Shown piece by piece: positions 8,259 to 16,606 of a stretch of 41,221 nt of DNA. The notes beneath the pieces are model-generated. The model was not told where the DNA came from and did no database searches. It worked only from the letters and a program-made list of their open reading frames with translations. Each line of letters begins with the position of its first letter. Within the stretch, counting starts at the first letter, position 1. The DNA lies in assembly GCA_030152585.1 (NCBI GenBank), contig JASLJC010000068.1:1-41221 (forward strand), in the 5' to 3' direction. Position numbers and translations under genes: made by a program. This DNA is from Savagea sp. Lineage in GTDB: Bacteria; Bacillota; Bacilli; Bacillales_A; Planococcaceae.

Positions 8259-8328
8259 TAATGACGGTTGTAATACGTGGATAATGTCCGTCTCTAAAGG
8301 ACAACTAAAGTATTTCACAAAAATAGTA

Positions 8329-8357
8329 TTGTCATTCATTCGGTTGTATAGTATATT
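8329..8357 (+). promoter_or_regulatory. candidate sigma-A promoter of the opp operon
   Basis: TTGTCA at 8329-8334 and TATATT at 8352-8357 are 17 bases apart. The leader before the TTG start at 8473 would be about 110 bases. Confidence 0.55.
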
Positions 8358-8472
8358 TGTTTCAATCGTTAAAATTTAAAGTTCAGAAAATTATTTTACT
8401 TTAGTTGGATGAACGGGATTCAGTTTTATACTATTTTTATTCAGATTTCTTTAAGTAAGGGAGGACATAGCT

Positions 8473-9495
8473 TTGGGAAGTCCGATTTTAGACATTAAAA
8501 ATTTAAGCACTTCTTTCCGTATTCAAGGAAGCTACTACGCAGCAGTAGACGATGTAACCTTGACGGTGAATAAAAACGAAGTGTTAGCCATCGTAGGAGA
8601 GTCAGGAAGTGGAAAGAGTGCACTCGCGCTTTCCGTCATGGGCCTCCATAATATGAAGAATACGAAAATTGAAGGTCATATCGGTTTTAAAGACCGCAAT
8701 TTACTCGATTTATCATTAGATGAGTTAAACAAAATTCGTGGGAAAGACATCGGCATGATTTTCCAAGATCCGATGACAGCGTTAAACCCGCTAGCAACAA
8801 TCGGTGCACAAATTGAAGAGCCGATGAAGTATCACATGAAAGAATTAAATAGTAACGCCCGTAAAGAACGTGCGATTGAATTACTTCGCCGTGTCGGGAT
8901 TCGTAACGAAGCACGTGTATATGAACAATATCCACACGAATTATCAGGAGGTATGCGTCAACGTGTCGTCATTGCGATCGCGATGGCATGTGATCCGGTA
9001 TTATTAATTGCAGATGAGCCGACAACAGCATTAGACGTTACGATTCAAGCACAAATTATGGACTTAATGAAAGATTTACAAGATCAAATGGAGTCCGGTA
9101 TTATTCTAATCACACACGATTTAGGTGTCGTTGCAGAAATGGCAGATCGCGTCGCGGTTATGTATGCAGGACAAATTGTTGAAATTGCAGAAGTAGAAGA
9201 ACTTTTCACAAATCCGATGCATCCGTATACCCGCTCATTGTTGAATTCACTTCCTTCTGGTACAGATGGAAAAGAGCGCTTACACGTAATTGATGGTGTC
9301 GTACCCGCATTACAAAACTTAGATCGTTCAGGTTGTCGTTTTGCACCGCGTATCGCTTGGATTCCAGAAGAAGCACATATTGAAAATCCACCATTAGAAG
9401 AAGTTGAAAAAGAACATTACGTTCGTTGTACGTGTTATAAAGAGTTCTATTTCCCAGAAGAGAAACAAGGAGGCGCGAACAATGTCACTACTTAA
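8473..9495 (+). CDS. oppD: oligopeptide/dipeptide ABC transporter ATPase, OppD type
   Basis: The 340-residue ATPase energises peptide import. Walker A is GESGSGKS at 42-49, the Q loop lies in FQDPMTALNP, the ABC signature is LSGGMRQRV, Walker B is LLIADEPT, and the switch His is in LITHDLG. The C-terminal oligopeptide extension (MHPYTRSLL...GCRF) is present. That extension normally has four cysteines for an iron-sulfur cluster; here the RCP cysteine is isoleucine (APRIAW) and another is missing, leaving GCRF and RCTC. The start is TTG behind GGGAGG at a 7-base spacing, the best SD available. It is the first gene of oppDFBCA and overlaps oppF. Confidence 0.9.
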   Translation: MGSPILDIKNLSTSFRIQGSYYAAVDDVTLTVNKNEVLAIVGESGSGKSALALSVMGLHNMKNTKIEGHIGFKDRNLLDLSLDELNKIRGKDIGMIFQDPMTALNPLATIGAQIEEPMKYHMKELNSNARKERAIELLRRVGIRNEARVYEQYPHELSGGMRQRVVIAIAMACDPVLLIADEPTTALDVTIQAQIMDLMKDLQDQMESGIILITHDLGVVAEMADRVAVMYAGQIVEIAEVEELFTNPMHPYTRSLLNSLPSGTDGKERLHVIDGVVPALQNLDRSGCRFAPRIAWIPEEAHIENPPLEEVEKEHYVRCTCYKEFYFPEEKQGGANNVTT

Positions 9496-10408
9496 AGTGA
9501 ATAATTTAAAAGTGTACTATCCCATTCGCGGTGGTTTTTTTCGTCGTGTAACGGATCATGTCCGCGCAGTGGACGGCATTAGTTTCGACTTACAACCCGG
9601 AGAAACTTACGGTCTCGTAGGAGAATCAGGTTGTGGGAAATCAACGACTGGACGTACAATTATCGGCTTGAATAAAGCGACAGAAGGTCAAATTATTTTC
9701 GAAGGGGAAGACTTAGCACAATTGAAGCGTCGCGACCGTCGAAAATATATTAAAGATATTCAAATGGTTTTCCAAGATCCGTATTCATCGTTGAACGGTC
9801 GTAAAAACGTTTTAAACACGATTGCAGAACCGTTACGAAACTTTGAGCGAATGTCACCGAAAGAAGAGTTGTTACGCGTGCAAGAACTCGTTGAACGTGT
9901 CGGTTTGACACCCGAGTCGATTTATAAATATCCACACCAGTTTTCTGGAGGACAACGTCAACGTATCGGAATTGCTCGTGCGTTAACATTAAATCCGAAG
10001 TTGATCATTGCAGACGAGCCAGTATCTGCATTAGACGTATCTGTTCAAGCGCAAGTATTGAACTTTATGCAAGATATCCAAGAAGAGTTTGGCTTAACGT
10101 ATTTATTCATTTCGCACGATTTAGGAATCGTACGTCATATGAGTGATCGACTCGGAATTATGCATAATGGGCGTCTCGTCGAAGAAGGAACGCGAGATGA
10201 CATATTCGAAGATGCACAACATCCGTATACGAAACGTTTACTCGCAGCGATTCCAGAGATGGATCCGCAAAAACGATTTGAGAAAAAGGCACTTCGTGAA
10301 GAAGTAAACCGTTTATACAAAGAAAAACATGACCAATACTACGATGAAAATGGACGTGTGTACGATTTGAAACCGTTAACCGATACACACTCTGTGGCAT
10401 TGCAATAG
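9482..10408 (+). CDS. oppF: oligopeptide/dipeptide ABC transporter ATPase, OppF type
   Basis: This second ATPase of the importer has 308 residues and would form a heterodimer with OppD. Walker A is GESGCGKST (about 47-55), the signature FSGGQRQRIG, Walker B LIIADEP, and the switch FISHDLG, with the PYTKRLLAAIP extension typical of OppF/DppF. An open frame extends back to 9404, but ATG 9482 follows AAGGAGG at the right distance, so the gene overlaps oppD by 14 bases and is probably translationally coupled to it. Confidence 0.9.
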   Translation: MSLLKVNNLKVYYPIRGGFFRRVTDHVRAVDGISFDLQPGETYGLVGESGCGKSTTGRTIIGLNKATEGQIIFEGEDLAQLKRRDRRKYIKDIQMVFQDPYSSLNGRKNVLNTIAEPLRNFERMSPKEELLRVQELVERVGLTPESIYKYPHQFSGGQRQRIGIARALTLNPKLIIADEPVSALDVSVQAQVLNFMQDIQEEFGLTYLFISHDLGIVRHMSDRLGIMHNGRLVEEGTRDDIFEDAQHPYTKRLLAAIPEMDPQKRFEKKALREEVNRLYKEKHDQYYDENGRVYDLKPLTDTHSVALQ

Positions 10409-10425
10409 AGAGGGGATTATGACTA

Positions 10426-11394
10426 ATGATTAAATTTATTATTCGACGAACGCTTATCATGATCCCGCAACTGTTTTTACTTAGCTTAATTATTTTCGTG
10501 CTCGCTAAAGCGATGCCAGGAGATGCAGTTACGGGAGCGTTTCAAAACAACCCGAATGCCTCGCCAGAACAAGTGGAGAAAATTCGTGAGAAGTTCGGCT
10601 TGAAAGATCCGTGGTACGTTCAATACGGCCGTTGGGTGAAAAAAGCAGCAAACGGAGATCTCGGAATGTCGTATACGCATAAACAGAAAGTAACGACATT
10701 ATTGAAAGATCGTTTAGGCAATACGTTATTATTAGCAGGGGTAACGCTACTTGTCACATATATTATTGCGATACCACTCGGTATTATTGCCGGTAGGTGG
10801 CAAGATTCCTGGGCGGATAAGTTGATCGTCACCTATAACTACTTGTCCTTTGCAACGCCGATGTTCGTCTTCGCGCTTTTAATGCTTTACATTTTTAGTT
10901 TCCAGCTCGGTTGGTTCCCAATCGGAGGAAGTGTAGACATACGAGCAGAAGCTGGAACGTGGGATTACTACGTTAGTAAAGCACAACACTTATTTTTACC
11001 TGTCATGTCAGGGGCACTTTTAATGACATACAGTACAATTCAATATTTACGTAACGATATTATCGATACGAAGTTTAAAGATTTCGTCAAAACAGCACGT
11101 GCAAAAGGTGTTCCGGAAAATCGTGTTTATACACGTCACATTTTACGAAACTCACTTTTACCAATTGCGTCATTCCTCGGCTACGAGATTACAGGATTAA
11201 TCGGGGGATCGATTTTCATTGAGACGATCTTCAGTTATCCAGGACTCGGCCAACTATTTTTAGATTCTATTATGTTACGTGACTTCCAAGTTGTAACGGC
11301 ACTCGTTATGATTTCAGGAATCGCAGTCGTCATCGGAACGATGCTTTCAGACATTATTTTAAGTATCGTTGACCCACGTATTCGAATCGATTAA
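10426..11394 (+). CDS. oppB: peptide ABC transporter permease, OppB/DppB type
   Basis: The 322-residue integral membrane protein starts with IRRTLIMIPQLFLLSLIIFVLAK, the characteristic first segment of OppB/DppB permeases. About six hydrophobic segments are visible. The cytoplasmic loop TARAKGVPENRVYTRHILRN carries the EAA-type motif that contacts the ATPases, and the end (SDIILSIVDPRIR) is typical. The length is normal (306-335). It starts 17 bases after oppF behind GAGGGG. Confidence 0.9.
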   Translation: MIKFIIRRTLIMIPQLFLLSLIIFVLAKAMPGDAVTGAFQNNPNASPEQVEKIREKFGLKDPWYVQYGRWVKKAANGDLGMSYTHKQKVTTLLKDRLGNTLLLAGVTLLVTYIIAIPLGIIAGRWQDSWADKLIVTYNYLSFATPMFVFALLMLYIFSFQLGWFPIGGSVDIRAEAGTWDYYVSKAQHLFLPVMSGALLMTYSTIQYLRNDIIDTKFKDFVKTARAKGVPENRVYTRHILRNSLLPIASFLGYEITGLIGGSIFIETIFSYPGLGQLFLDSIMLRDFQVVTALVMISGIAVVIGTMLSDIILSIVDPRIRID

Positions 11395-11422
11395 TTAAAT
11401 AGAAAGAGGAGGGACGATCGAT

Positions 11423-12349
11423 ATGAAAGAAACGACAGAGCAAGATATTCTCGCAAAAAAGCGAGAAATGATGGCGCGTGAAAAGAAAAACAACCCATCG
11501 TTCATGAAAACAGTATGGCGTGAGATTAAAGGCGATAAAGTCGCATTCGTCTCACTCATTATTTTAGTAGTTATTTTGGCAACAGCTTACATTTCACCGC
11601 TATTCATTGATGCAGAGTCAGTGAAGCGTGTCGATGTATTTAACGTATACAATGAGCCGTCAGCAGAAAACTGGCTCGGGACAGACGATGGAGGGCGTGA
11701 CGTATTCGGTCAATTAATGCTCGGTGCTCGAAACTCGTTTACGATCGGAATTCTCGTCACGTTGTTAGCAGCACTTTACGGGTTGACGATCGGATTAATT
11801 GCAGGATATTACGGTGGAATTGTCGATAACATTATTATGCGTATTATCGATTTCTTAATGGTACTTCCAGCATTAATGTTCATCATCGTATTCGTCGTCG
11901 TCGTACCACAATATACAGTGTGGAGTTTCATCTTCATTATGAGTTTATTTGCCTGGTTTGGTAAAGCTAGGTTGATCCGGTCAAAAGGGCTGGCCGAACG
12001 TGAACTCGACTATATTAATGCGTCGAAAACACTCGGAACACCGGATTGGAAAATTATGCTCTTTGAAATGTTCCCGAACTTAAGTTCTTTAGTTATCGTG
12101 AACATGACACTGACGCTTGCAGGTAATATCGGGCTTGAAACGGGTCTTACATTCCTTGGCTTCGGTCTTCCAGCTGGAACACCGTCACTCGGAACGTTAA
12201 TCGCACTCGCTAAAAACCCAGACGTTATCTCAACGAAGTGGTGGGTATGGTTACCAGCAGCATTACTTATTTTAGTAATGATGTTGAGTATAAATTATGT
12301 CGGTCAAGCGGTGAAACGTGCATCCGACGCAAGACAACGCTTAGCGTAA
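11423..12349 (+). CDS. oppC: peptide ABC transporter permease, OppC/DppC type
   Basis: The 308-residue partner permease of OppB has an N-terminal cytoplasmic arm (WREIKGDKVAFVSL), one transmembrane helix, a periplasm-side loop with NWLGTDDGGRDVFGQLMLGAR (the family hallmark LGTDxxGRDV), and five further hydrophobic segments. The EAA loop reads ERELDYINASKTLGTPDWKIM. The SD GAGGAGGG precedes the ATG. Confidence 0.9.
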   Translation: MKETTEQDILAKKREMMAREKKNNPSFMKTVWREIKGDKVAFVSLIILVVILATAYISPLFIDAESVKRVDVFNVYNEPSAENWLGTDDGGRDVFGQLMLGARNSFTIGILVTLLAALYGLTIGLIAGYYGGIVDNIIMRIIDFLMVLPALMFIIVFVVVVPQYTVWSFIFIMSLFAWFGKARLIRSKGLAERELDYINASKTLGTPDWKIMLFEMFPNLSSLVIVNMTLTLAGNIGLETGLTFLGFGLPAGTPSLGTLIALAKNPDVISTKWWVWLPAALLILVMMLSINYVGQAVKRASDARQRLA

Positions 12350-12371
12350 AAAAAGGGGAGGTAATGGAGTT

Positions 12372-14168
12372 ATGTCAAAAAACAAGTTTTTCTTACTTGC
12401 GAGCTTAATGTTAGCACTCACAGTCTTTTTAGCAGCTTGTGGCGGCGATAAAGATGCAAGTAAAGATAAAGACAAAGGCAAGTCAAAAGACGATTTAATC
12501 GTTGAAGACGTTGCAGCTGAGTTCCCAACGACAGCGAGCAATACAGCAGATGCAAAAGAAGATGGGGAAATTACAATCGGTTTAATTTCGGATTCACCAT
12601 TCGAAGGAACATTAAATAAAGTGTTCTACGAAGGGAAACCGGATGCAGATGTTATGCAGTATTTCGATGAACCATTATTCGATCGTGATGGAGACCATAT
12701 GATTACGAATACAGGTGCAGCGCAATACGAATTATCAGAAGATAACAAAACGATTAAAATTAAAATTGGCGACAATGTCAATTGGCACGACGGTGAGCCT
12801 GTAAAATCAACAGACTTACTTTACTCATATGAGTTATTAGGTCACCCAGACTATACAGGAACACGTTACATCTTCATGATTTCAAACGTTGAAGGTATGG
12901 AAGCGTACCATAACGGAGAAGCAGATTCAATCTCAGGTATTAAAATTATTAATGACAAAGAGTTAGAAATTACGTACGTTGAACCTGCTCCGTCATTACT
13001 TCAAGGTATTTGGGATTCAGCAACACCACGTCACCACGTAGGTGATGTAACAAAAGGTGAACTTACGATGGAAGAACTCGTTTCTTCAGATAAAATTCGT
13101 ACGAACCCAATCGGATTCGGTCCTTATAAAGTATCAAAAATCGTACCAGGTGAGTCTGTTCTTTACGAACGTTATGACGAATACTGGCGCGGAAAACCAG
13201 CACTTAAAAACGTAGCATTAAAAGTTGTTTCAACAGCTTCAGCAATTGATGCATTAAAACGTGGCGATATTGATATCGCACCAGATTTACCAACAGATCA
13301 ATATGAGCGTATGCAAGATATTAACAATGCAGAATTACTCGCAACGATTGATAACGCGTATACGTACATCGGATTTAAGTTAGGTAAATGGGACGAAGAA
13401 ACGAAACAAAACGTTCCAGATCCAAACGCTAAGCTTGCAGACAAACGTGTTCGTCAAGCAATGTGGCATGCAATGAATAACGAAGCAATCGGTAAGAAGT
13501 TCTACTACGGTTTACGTGAAGAAGCTTCAACACTCGTAATTCCATTCTTTGCAACGTTCCACGATGCAGATAATCCAGGTCGCGAGTATGATCCAGAAAA
13601 AGCGAAAAAATTATTAGATGAAGCAGGATACGTTGACGTAGATGGAGACGGATTCCGTGAAGACCCAGAAGGTAATAAATTCGAATTAAAATTTGCTTCA
13701 ATGTCAGGTGGAGAAACAGCTGAGCCGTTAGCGCAAGCGTATATTCAAAACTGGGCAGATGTAGGTATTAAAGTTGAATTAACAGATGGTCGTTTACACG
13801 AGTTCAACTCATTCTACGACTTAGTTGAAAAAGATAGTCCGAAAATTGATATTTACCAAGCTGCTTGGGGAACAGGTACAGACCCAGACCCTGAAGGCTT
13901 ATACGGACGTACTGCGAAATTCAACTACACACGTTACGCAAGTGAAGAGAACGACGCGCTTTTAGAAGCGGGTAACTCACCACAAGCATTCGACGAAGAC
14001 TTCCGTCGTGACGTTTACAAAGAGTGGCAAGCATTAATGGTAGAAGATGTGCCAGTAGCACCTACACTTTACCGTTACAAAATCCACGGTGTAAACAAAC
14101 GTGTTGTAAACTACACAATCGATCCAGGTTCAGATATTAAATTATTTGAACTCGGTGTAAGTGAATAA
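12372..14168 (+). CDS. oppA: peptide-binding lipoprotein of the ABC importer (SBP family 5)
   Basis: This is the 598-residue extracellular receptor of the importer. A lipoprotein signal peptide ends in the lipobox LAAC with the lipidated Cys at 23, followed by a charged linker (GGDKDASKDKDKGKSKDD). The SBP_bac_5 body shows FDEPLFDRDGD, VNWHDGEPVKSTDLLYSYELL and RVRQAMWHAMNNEAIGKKFYYG. At about 600 residues it is slightly longer than typical OppA (540-560). The operon order D-F-B-C-A resembles app operons rather than oppABCDF. Peptide length preference cannot be deduced. It begins 22 bases after oppC behind GGGGAGG. Confidence 0.9.
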   Translation: MSKNKFFLLASLMLALTVFLAACGGDKDASKDKDKGKSKDDLIVEDVAAEFPTTASNTADAKEDGEITIGLISDSPFEGTLNKVFYEGKPDADVMQYFDEPLFDRDGDHMITNTGAAQYELSEDNKTIKIKIGDNVNWHDGEPVKSTDLLYSYELLGHPDYTGTRYIFMISNVEGMEAYHNGEADSISGIKIINDKELEITYVEPAPSLLQGIWDSATPRHHVGDVTKGELTMEELVSSDKIRTNPIGFGPYKVSKIVPGESVLYERYDEYWRGKPALKNVALKVVSTASAIDALKRGDIDIAPDLPTDQYERMQDINNAELLATIDNAYTYIGFKLGKWDEETKQNVPDPNAKLADKRVRQAMWHAMNNEAIGKKFYYGLREEASTLVIPFFATFHDADNPGREYDPEKAKKLLDEAGYVDVDGDGFREDPEGNKFELKFASMSGGETAEPLAQAYIQNWADVGIKVELTDGRLHEFNSFYDLVEKDSPKIDIYQAAWGTGTDPDPEGLYGRTAKFNYTRYASEENDALLEAGNSPQAFDEDFRRDVYKEWQALMVEDVPVAPTLYRYKIHGVNKRVVNYTIDPGSDIKLFELGVSE

Positions 14169-14171
14169 TTG

Positions 14172-14210
14172 AAAAAACCGTAAAGTGCATTGCGCACTTT
14201 GCGGTTTTTT
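14172..14210 (+). terminator. terminator of the opp operon
   Basis: AAAAAACCG, T and AAAGTGC (14172-14188) pair with GCACTTT, G and CGGTTTTTT (14194-14210), leaving a 5-base loop. It is very stable and symmetric, so it may also stop minus-strand transcription. Confidence 0.9.
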
Positions 14211-14230
14211 CAGGTTCTATAATATTTGTT

Positions 14231-14384
14231 GGGGTTTCTATACAATTCCGCACGCCTGCATGCAAGACGTGAGGCTCGCTACCTGATCCCCAAGCAAGTT
14301 TTTCTCAGGAGCAGGGGCATTGGAAGAGCTCGTAATCTGAGCTGGCGTCCGCAAATCCGTACGGAATTGTGTGCATAAAAGAAC
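14231..14384. other. unidentified structured element bounded by inverted repeats (ncRNA or MITE-like candidate)
   Basis: This stretch of about 150 bases is visibly GC-richer than its flanks. It is bounded by ACAATTCCGCACG at 14242-14254 and CGTACGGAATTGT at 14358-14370, complementary at 12 of 13 positions. Inside, further pairings are possible: ACGCC 14252 with GGCGT 14344, CCTGA 14282 with TCAGG 14305, and AGCTC 14327 with GAGCT 14339, suggesting a multibranched fold. It codes for nothing of length on either strand. It sits between two convergent terminators. I do not recognise it as 6S, SRP, tmRNA, a T-box or a known riboswitch. Confidence 0.45.
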
Positions 14385-14385
14385 C

Positions 14386-14433
14386 AAAAATCGAGTATCC
14401 GCTTAGTGAAAGATAAGTAGATACTCGATTTTT
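14386..14433. terminator. bidirectional terminator before the thioesterase gene
   Basis: AAAAATCGAGTATC at 14386-14399 pairs perfectly with GATACTCGATTTTT at 14420-14433 around a 20-base loop. It ends the minus-strand thioesterase gene. On the plus strand it would end any transcript from the structured element. Confidence 0.85.
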
Positions 14434-14467
14434 ATTTTGCTAGATGTTGTCCTAGCTTTTGCTTTTA

Positions 14468-14950
14468 TTAATGTCGCATTTCTTTTCGAATTCGACGGTT
14501 TTCACGACGGGCAGGTGCAGTTTCGAATAAACTTTTTTCCATTTCCGTCTCAGGATACACTTTCGCAACCGGTTTTGGACGACCTTCATCGTCAATCGCT
14601 ACCATCGTAATAAACGATTTCGTCGTTAAATTTCGTTTTCCTGTAATTAAGTTTTTAGCATAGACGCTGACGAATACTTCCATTGAAGTACGTCCTGTCG
14701 CACAGACGATGCCTTCTAATTCTAATACTTCTCCAACGACTGCTGGAGATACGAAATCAAGTGAGTCAATCGATGCGGTAACCGTAGGGGCTTGGGCATG
14801 CTTCATCGACGTGATCGCTGCGATTTCATCGATGTATGCCATAATTTTACCGCCGAAAATCGTATGGTGGTTGTTCATATCAGGTGGTAATACGAGGCGA
14901 GTCGAAATCGTACGTGACTCTCCCATCGGTTTTGTTTCTTTGATCGTCAT
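14468..14950 (-). CDS. acyl-CoA thioesterase, hotdog fold (YkhA/BACH family)
   Basis: The 160-residue hotdog-fold enzyme hydrolyses acyl-CoA to free acid and CoA. The hallmark segment NNHHTIFGGKIMAYIDEIAAI (about 27-47) contains the family's catalytic-region residues, followed by SLDFVSPAVVGEVLELEG and RTSMEVFVSVYAKN, which match YkhA and YciA relatives. A basic tail (ARRENRRIRKEMRH) follows the hotdog domain. The length is within the family range (130-170). It is a single gene with an ATG start behind AAAGGAG, convergent to the opp operon. The acyl chain preference is unknown. Confidence 0.88.
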   Translation of the reverse strand: MTIKETKPMGESRTISTRLVLPPDMNNHHTIFGGKIMAYIDEIAAITSMKHAQAPTVTASIDSLDFVSPAVVGEVLELEGIVCATGRTSMEVFVSVYAKNLITGKRNLTTKSFITMVAIDDEGRPKPVAKVYPETEMEKSLFETAPARRENRRIRKEMRH

Positions 14951-15177
14951 GGATAGATTCTCCTTTGCTCCTCGCGTTTCAATCTTTCTTCATAAATACA
15001 GTTTATGCACGTTCATTATACATTATTTTATATCGAACGGGACAACATTATACAGAAAAAAGAGTTCGATTTGTAATAAATGAGAATCTTCGGTTTGGAA
15101 GTTAAATTGTACAAAAATTGTGAATTGATTTTTTGTTAAAAAAGTTGAGCGTAGGAAACATTGAGCGCTGTCTCTTT

Positions 15178-15186
15178 TGGTACAAT
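15178..15186 (+). promoter_or_regulatory. extended -10 promoter candidate for tldD-pmbA
   Basis: TGG immediately precedes TACAAT (15181-15186), an extended -10 element. A TTGAGC at 15161 is spaced too closely (14 bases) to be a normal -35. Confidence 0.45.
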
Positions 15187-15211
15187 AGAAACATTAAAGG
15201 AGGGAATGTTC

Positions 15212-16606
15212 ATGTTAAATCAAGCAACAATTGAACGTGTCATAGAAGAAGCATTATCGACAGGCGGTGATTTCGCAGAACTTTTCATTGAAGACGTTAC
15301 GCGAAATACGATGTCTTTACAAAGTGAAAAAATCGAAAAAATTGTGTCTGGCCGAGATTTTGGTATCGGGATTCGAATTTTTTCAAAATTACAAAGTGTC
15401 TATACGTATACGACCGACTTTTCAGAGGAAGGATTGCTACGTGCGGCGAAACGTGCAGCAGTGGCTATCCGTAACGGTCAAGGTGGAACGATACATCCGT
15501 TACGTCCTCGTGAAAGAGCGAATCCGATTCATACGATTCAACAATGGCCACAAGAAGTAGAACAAGCGCGTAAAATTTTAGTCATGCGTGAAGCCGATCA
15601 CATTGCCCGTCAGTATGACAAACGGATTCGTCAAGTCCGCGTCAATTATTTAGATGAAACACAAAATATTTTAATTGCGAACTCAGAAGGAACGTTTGTC
15701 GAAGATACGCGCGTTCATAGTCGCCTCAGTATCGTACCTACAGCAGAAGAAGGCTCGAACATTCAAACGGGACATTACGGACCAGGTGCGCATGCAGGGT
15801 TTGAGTTTATCGAAAATCTCGATTTGTCCCATTATGCGAACGAAGCATCGCGTATTGCAGTGACGATGCTTGATGCAGATGAATGTCCGAGTGGAAAATT
15901 CCCTGTCATTATCGACAATGAATTCGGTGGTGTCATTTTCCACGAAGCGTGCGGCCACGGATTAGAAGCGACAGCGGTCGCAAAAGGGAATTCTGTTTTC
16001 GCCGATCGTGTCGGTGAACAAGTAGCGTCATCACTCGTCACATACGTCGACGATGGCACGTTACCGAATGAATGGGGTTCATTAAACATTGACGACGAAG
16101 GGGAAAAGACACGACGAAATGTTTTAATAGAAGACGGCATTTTAAAAGGATATTTAATCGATAAATTCAACGGACGCCGCATGAATGCTCAACCGACGGG
16201 CTCTTCACGTCGTCAGTCATATCGTTACAATCCGACATCACGTATGACGAATACGTATATTGAGCCGGGTGAAAGTACACGAGAAGACATTATCGCGGAT
16301 ACAGAGTTCGGCATTTACGCGAAATATATGGGCGGAGGATCGGTCAATCCTGCAACGGGTGATTATAACTTCGCTGTAATGGAAGGATATCTCGTTGAAA
16401 ATGGGAAAATCGGGCGTCCGATTAAAGGAGCGACATTAATCGGAAACGGAGCAGAGACGATTTACAATGTCGATCGTGTAGCAGACGATTTAGCGCATGG
16501 AACGGGTATGTGTGGTTCGTTAAGCGGTAGTATTCCCGTCAATGTCGGTCAACCGATGATCCGAGTTTCTGAAATTACCGTAGGCGGAACGAAGGAGGAA
16601 ATGTAA
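15212..16606 (+). CDS. tldD: TldD metalloprotease subunit
   Basis: The 464-residue catalytic subunit of the TldD/TldE (PmbA) zinc protease degrades small unfolded peptides. In E. coli it matures microcin B17 and degrades CcdA. The zinc motif HExxxH is visible as HEACGH at 244-249. The MCGSLSGSIPVNVGQP segment near the C-terminus supplies the remaining metal-site region. ATG 15212 is chosen because AAGGAGGG lies 7 bases before it; the frame is open back to a TTG at 15161 that overlaps the promoter. It is translationally coupled to the next gene by a TAATG overlap. No microcin-like precursor gene is nearby, so a general proteolytic role is likelier. Confidence 0.9.
   Translation: MLNQATIERVIEEALSTGGDFAELFIEDVTRNTMSLQSEKIEKIVSGRDFGIGIRIFSKLQSVYTYTTDFSEEGLLRAAKRAAVAIRNGQGGTIHPLRPRERANPIHTIQQWPQEVEQARKILVMREADHIARQYDKRIRQVRVNYLDETQNILIANSEGTFVEDTRVHSRLSIVPTAEEGSNIQTGHYGPGAHAGFEFIENLDLSHYANEASRIAVTMLDADECPSGKFPVIIDNEFGGVIFHEACGHGLEATAVAKGNSVFADRVGEQVASSLVTYVDDGTLPNEWGSLNIDDEGEKTRRNVLIEDGILKGYLIDKFNGRRMNAQPTGSSRRQSYRYNPTSRMTNTYIEPGESTREDIIADTEFGIYAKYMGGGSVNPATGDYNFAVMEGYLVENGKIGRPIKGATLIGNGAETIYNVDRVADDLAHGTGMCGSLSGSIPVNVGQPMIRVSEITVGGTKEEM

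Noticed and set aside
14231..14384. Reading the structured element as 6S RNA, SRP RNA or a TPP riboswitch
   Set aside because: The diagnostic conserved sequences of each (6S central bubble, SRP GGAAGNAGCA loop, TPP CUGAGA) are not present on either strand.
14709..15083. 124-codon plus-strand frame opposite the thioesterase gene
   Set aside because: It is antisense to a well-supported hotdog-fold gene and lacks an SD.
15161..16606. Microcin or RiPP cluster around tldD/pmbA
   Set aside because: No small precursor, cyclodehydratase or dedicated exporter gene lies nearby. The neighbours are a thioesterase gene and mscL.
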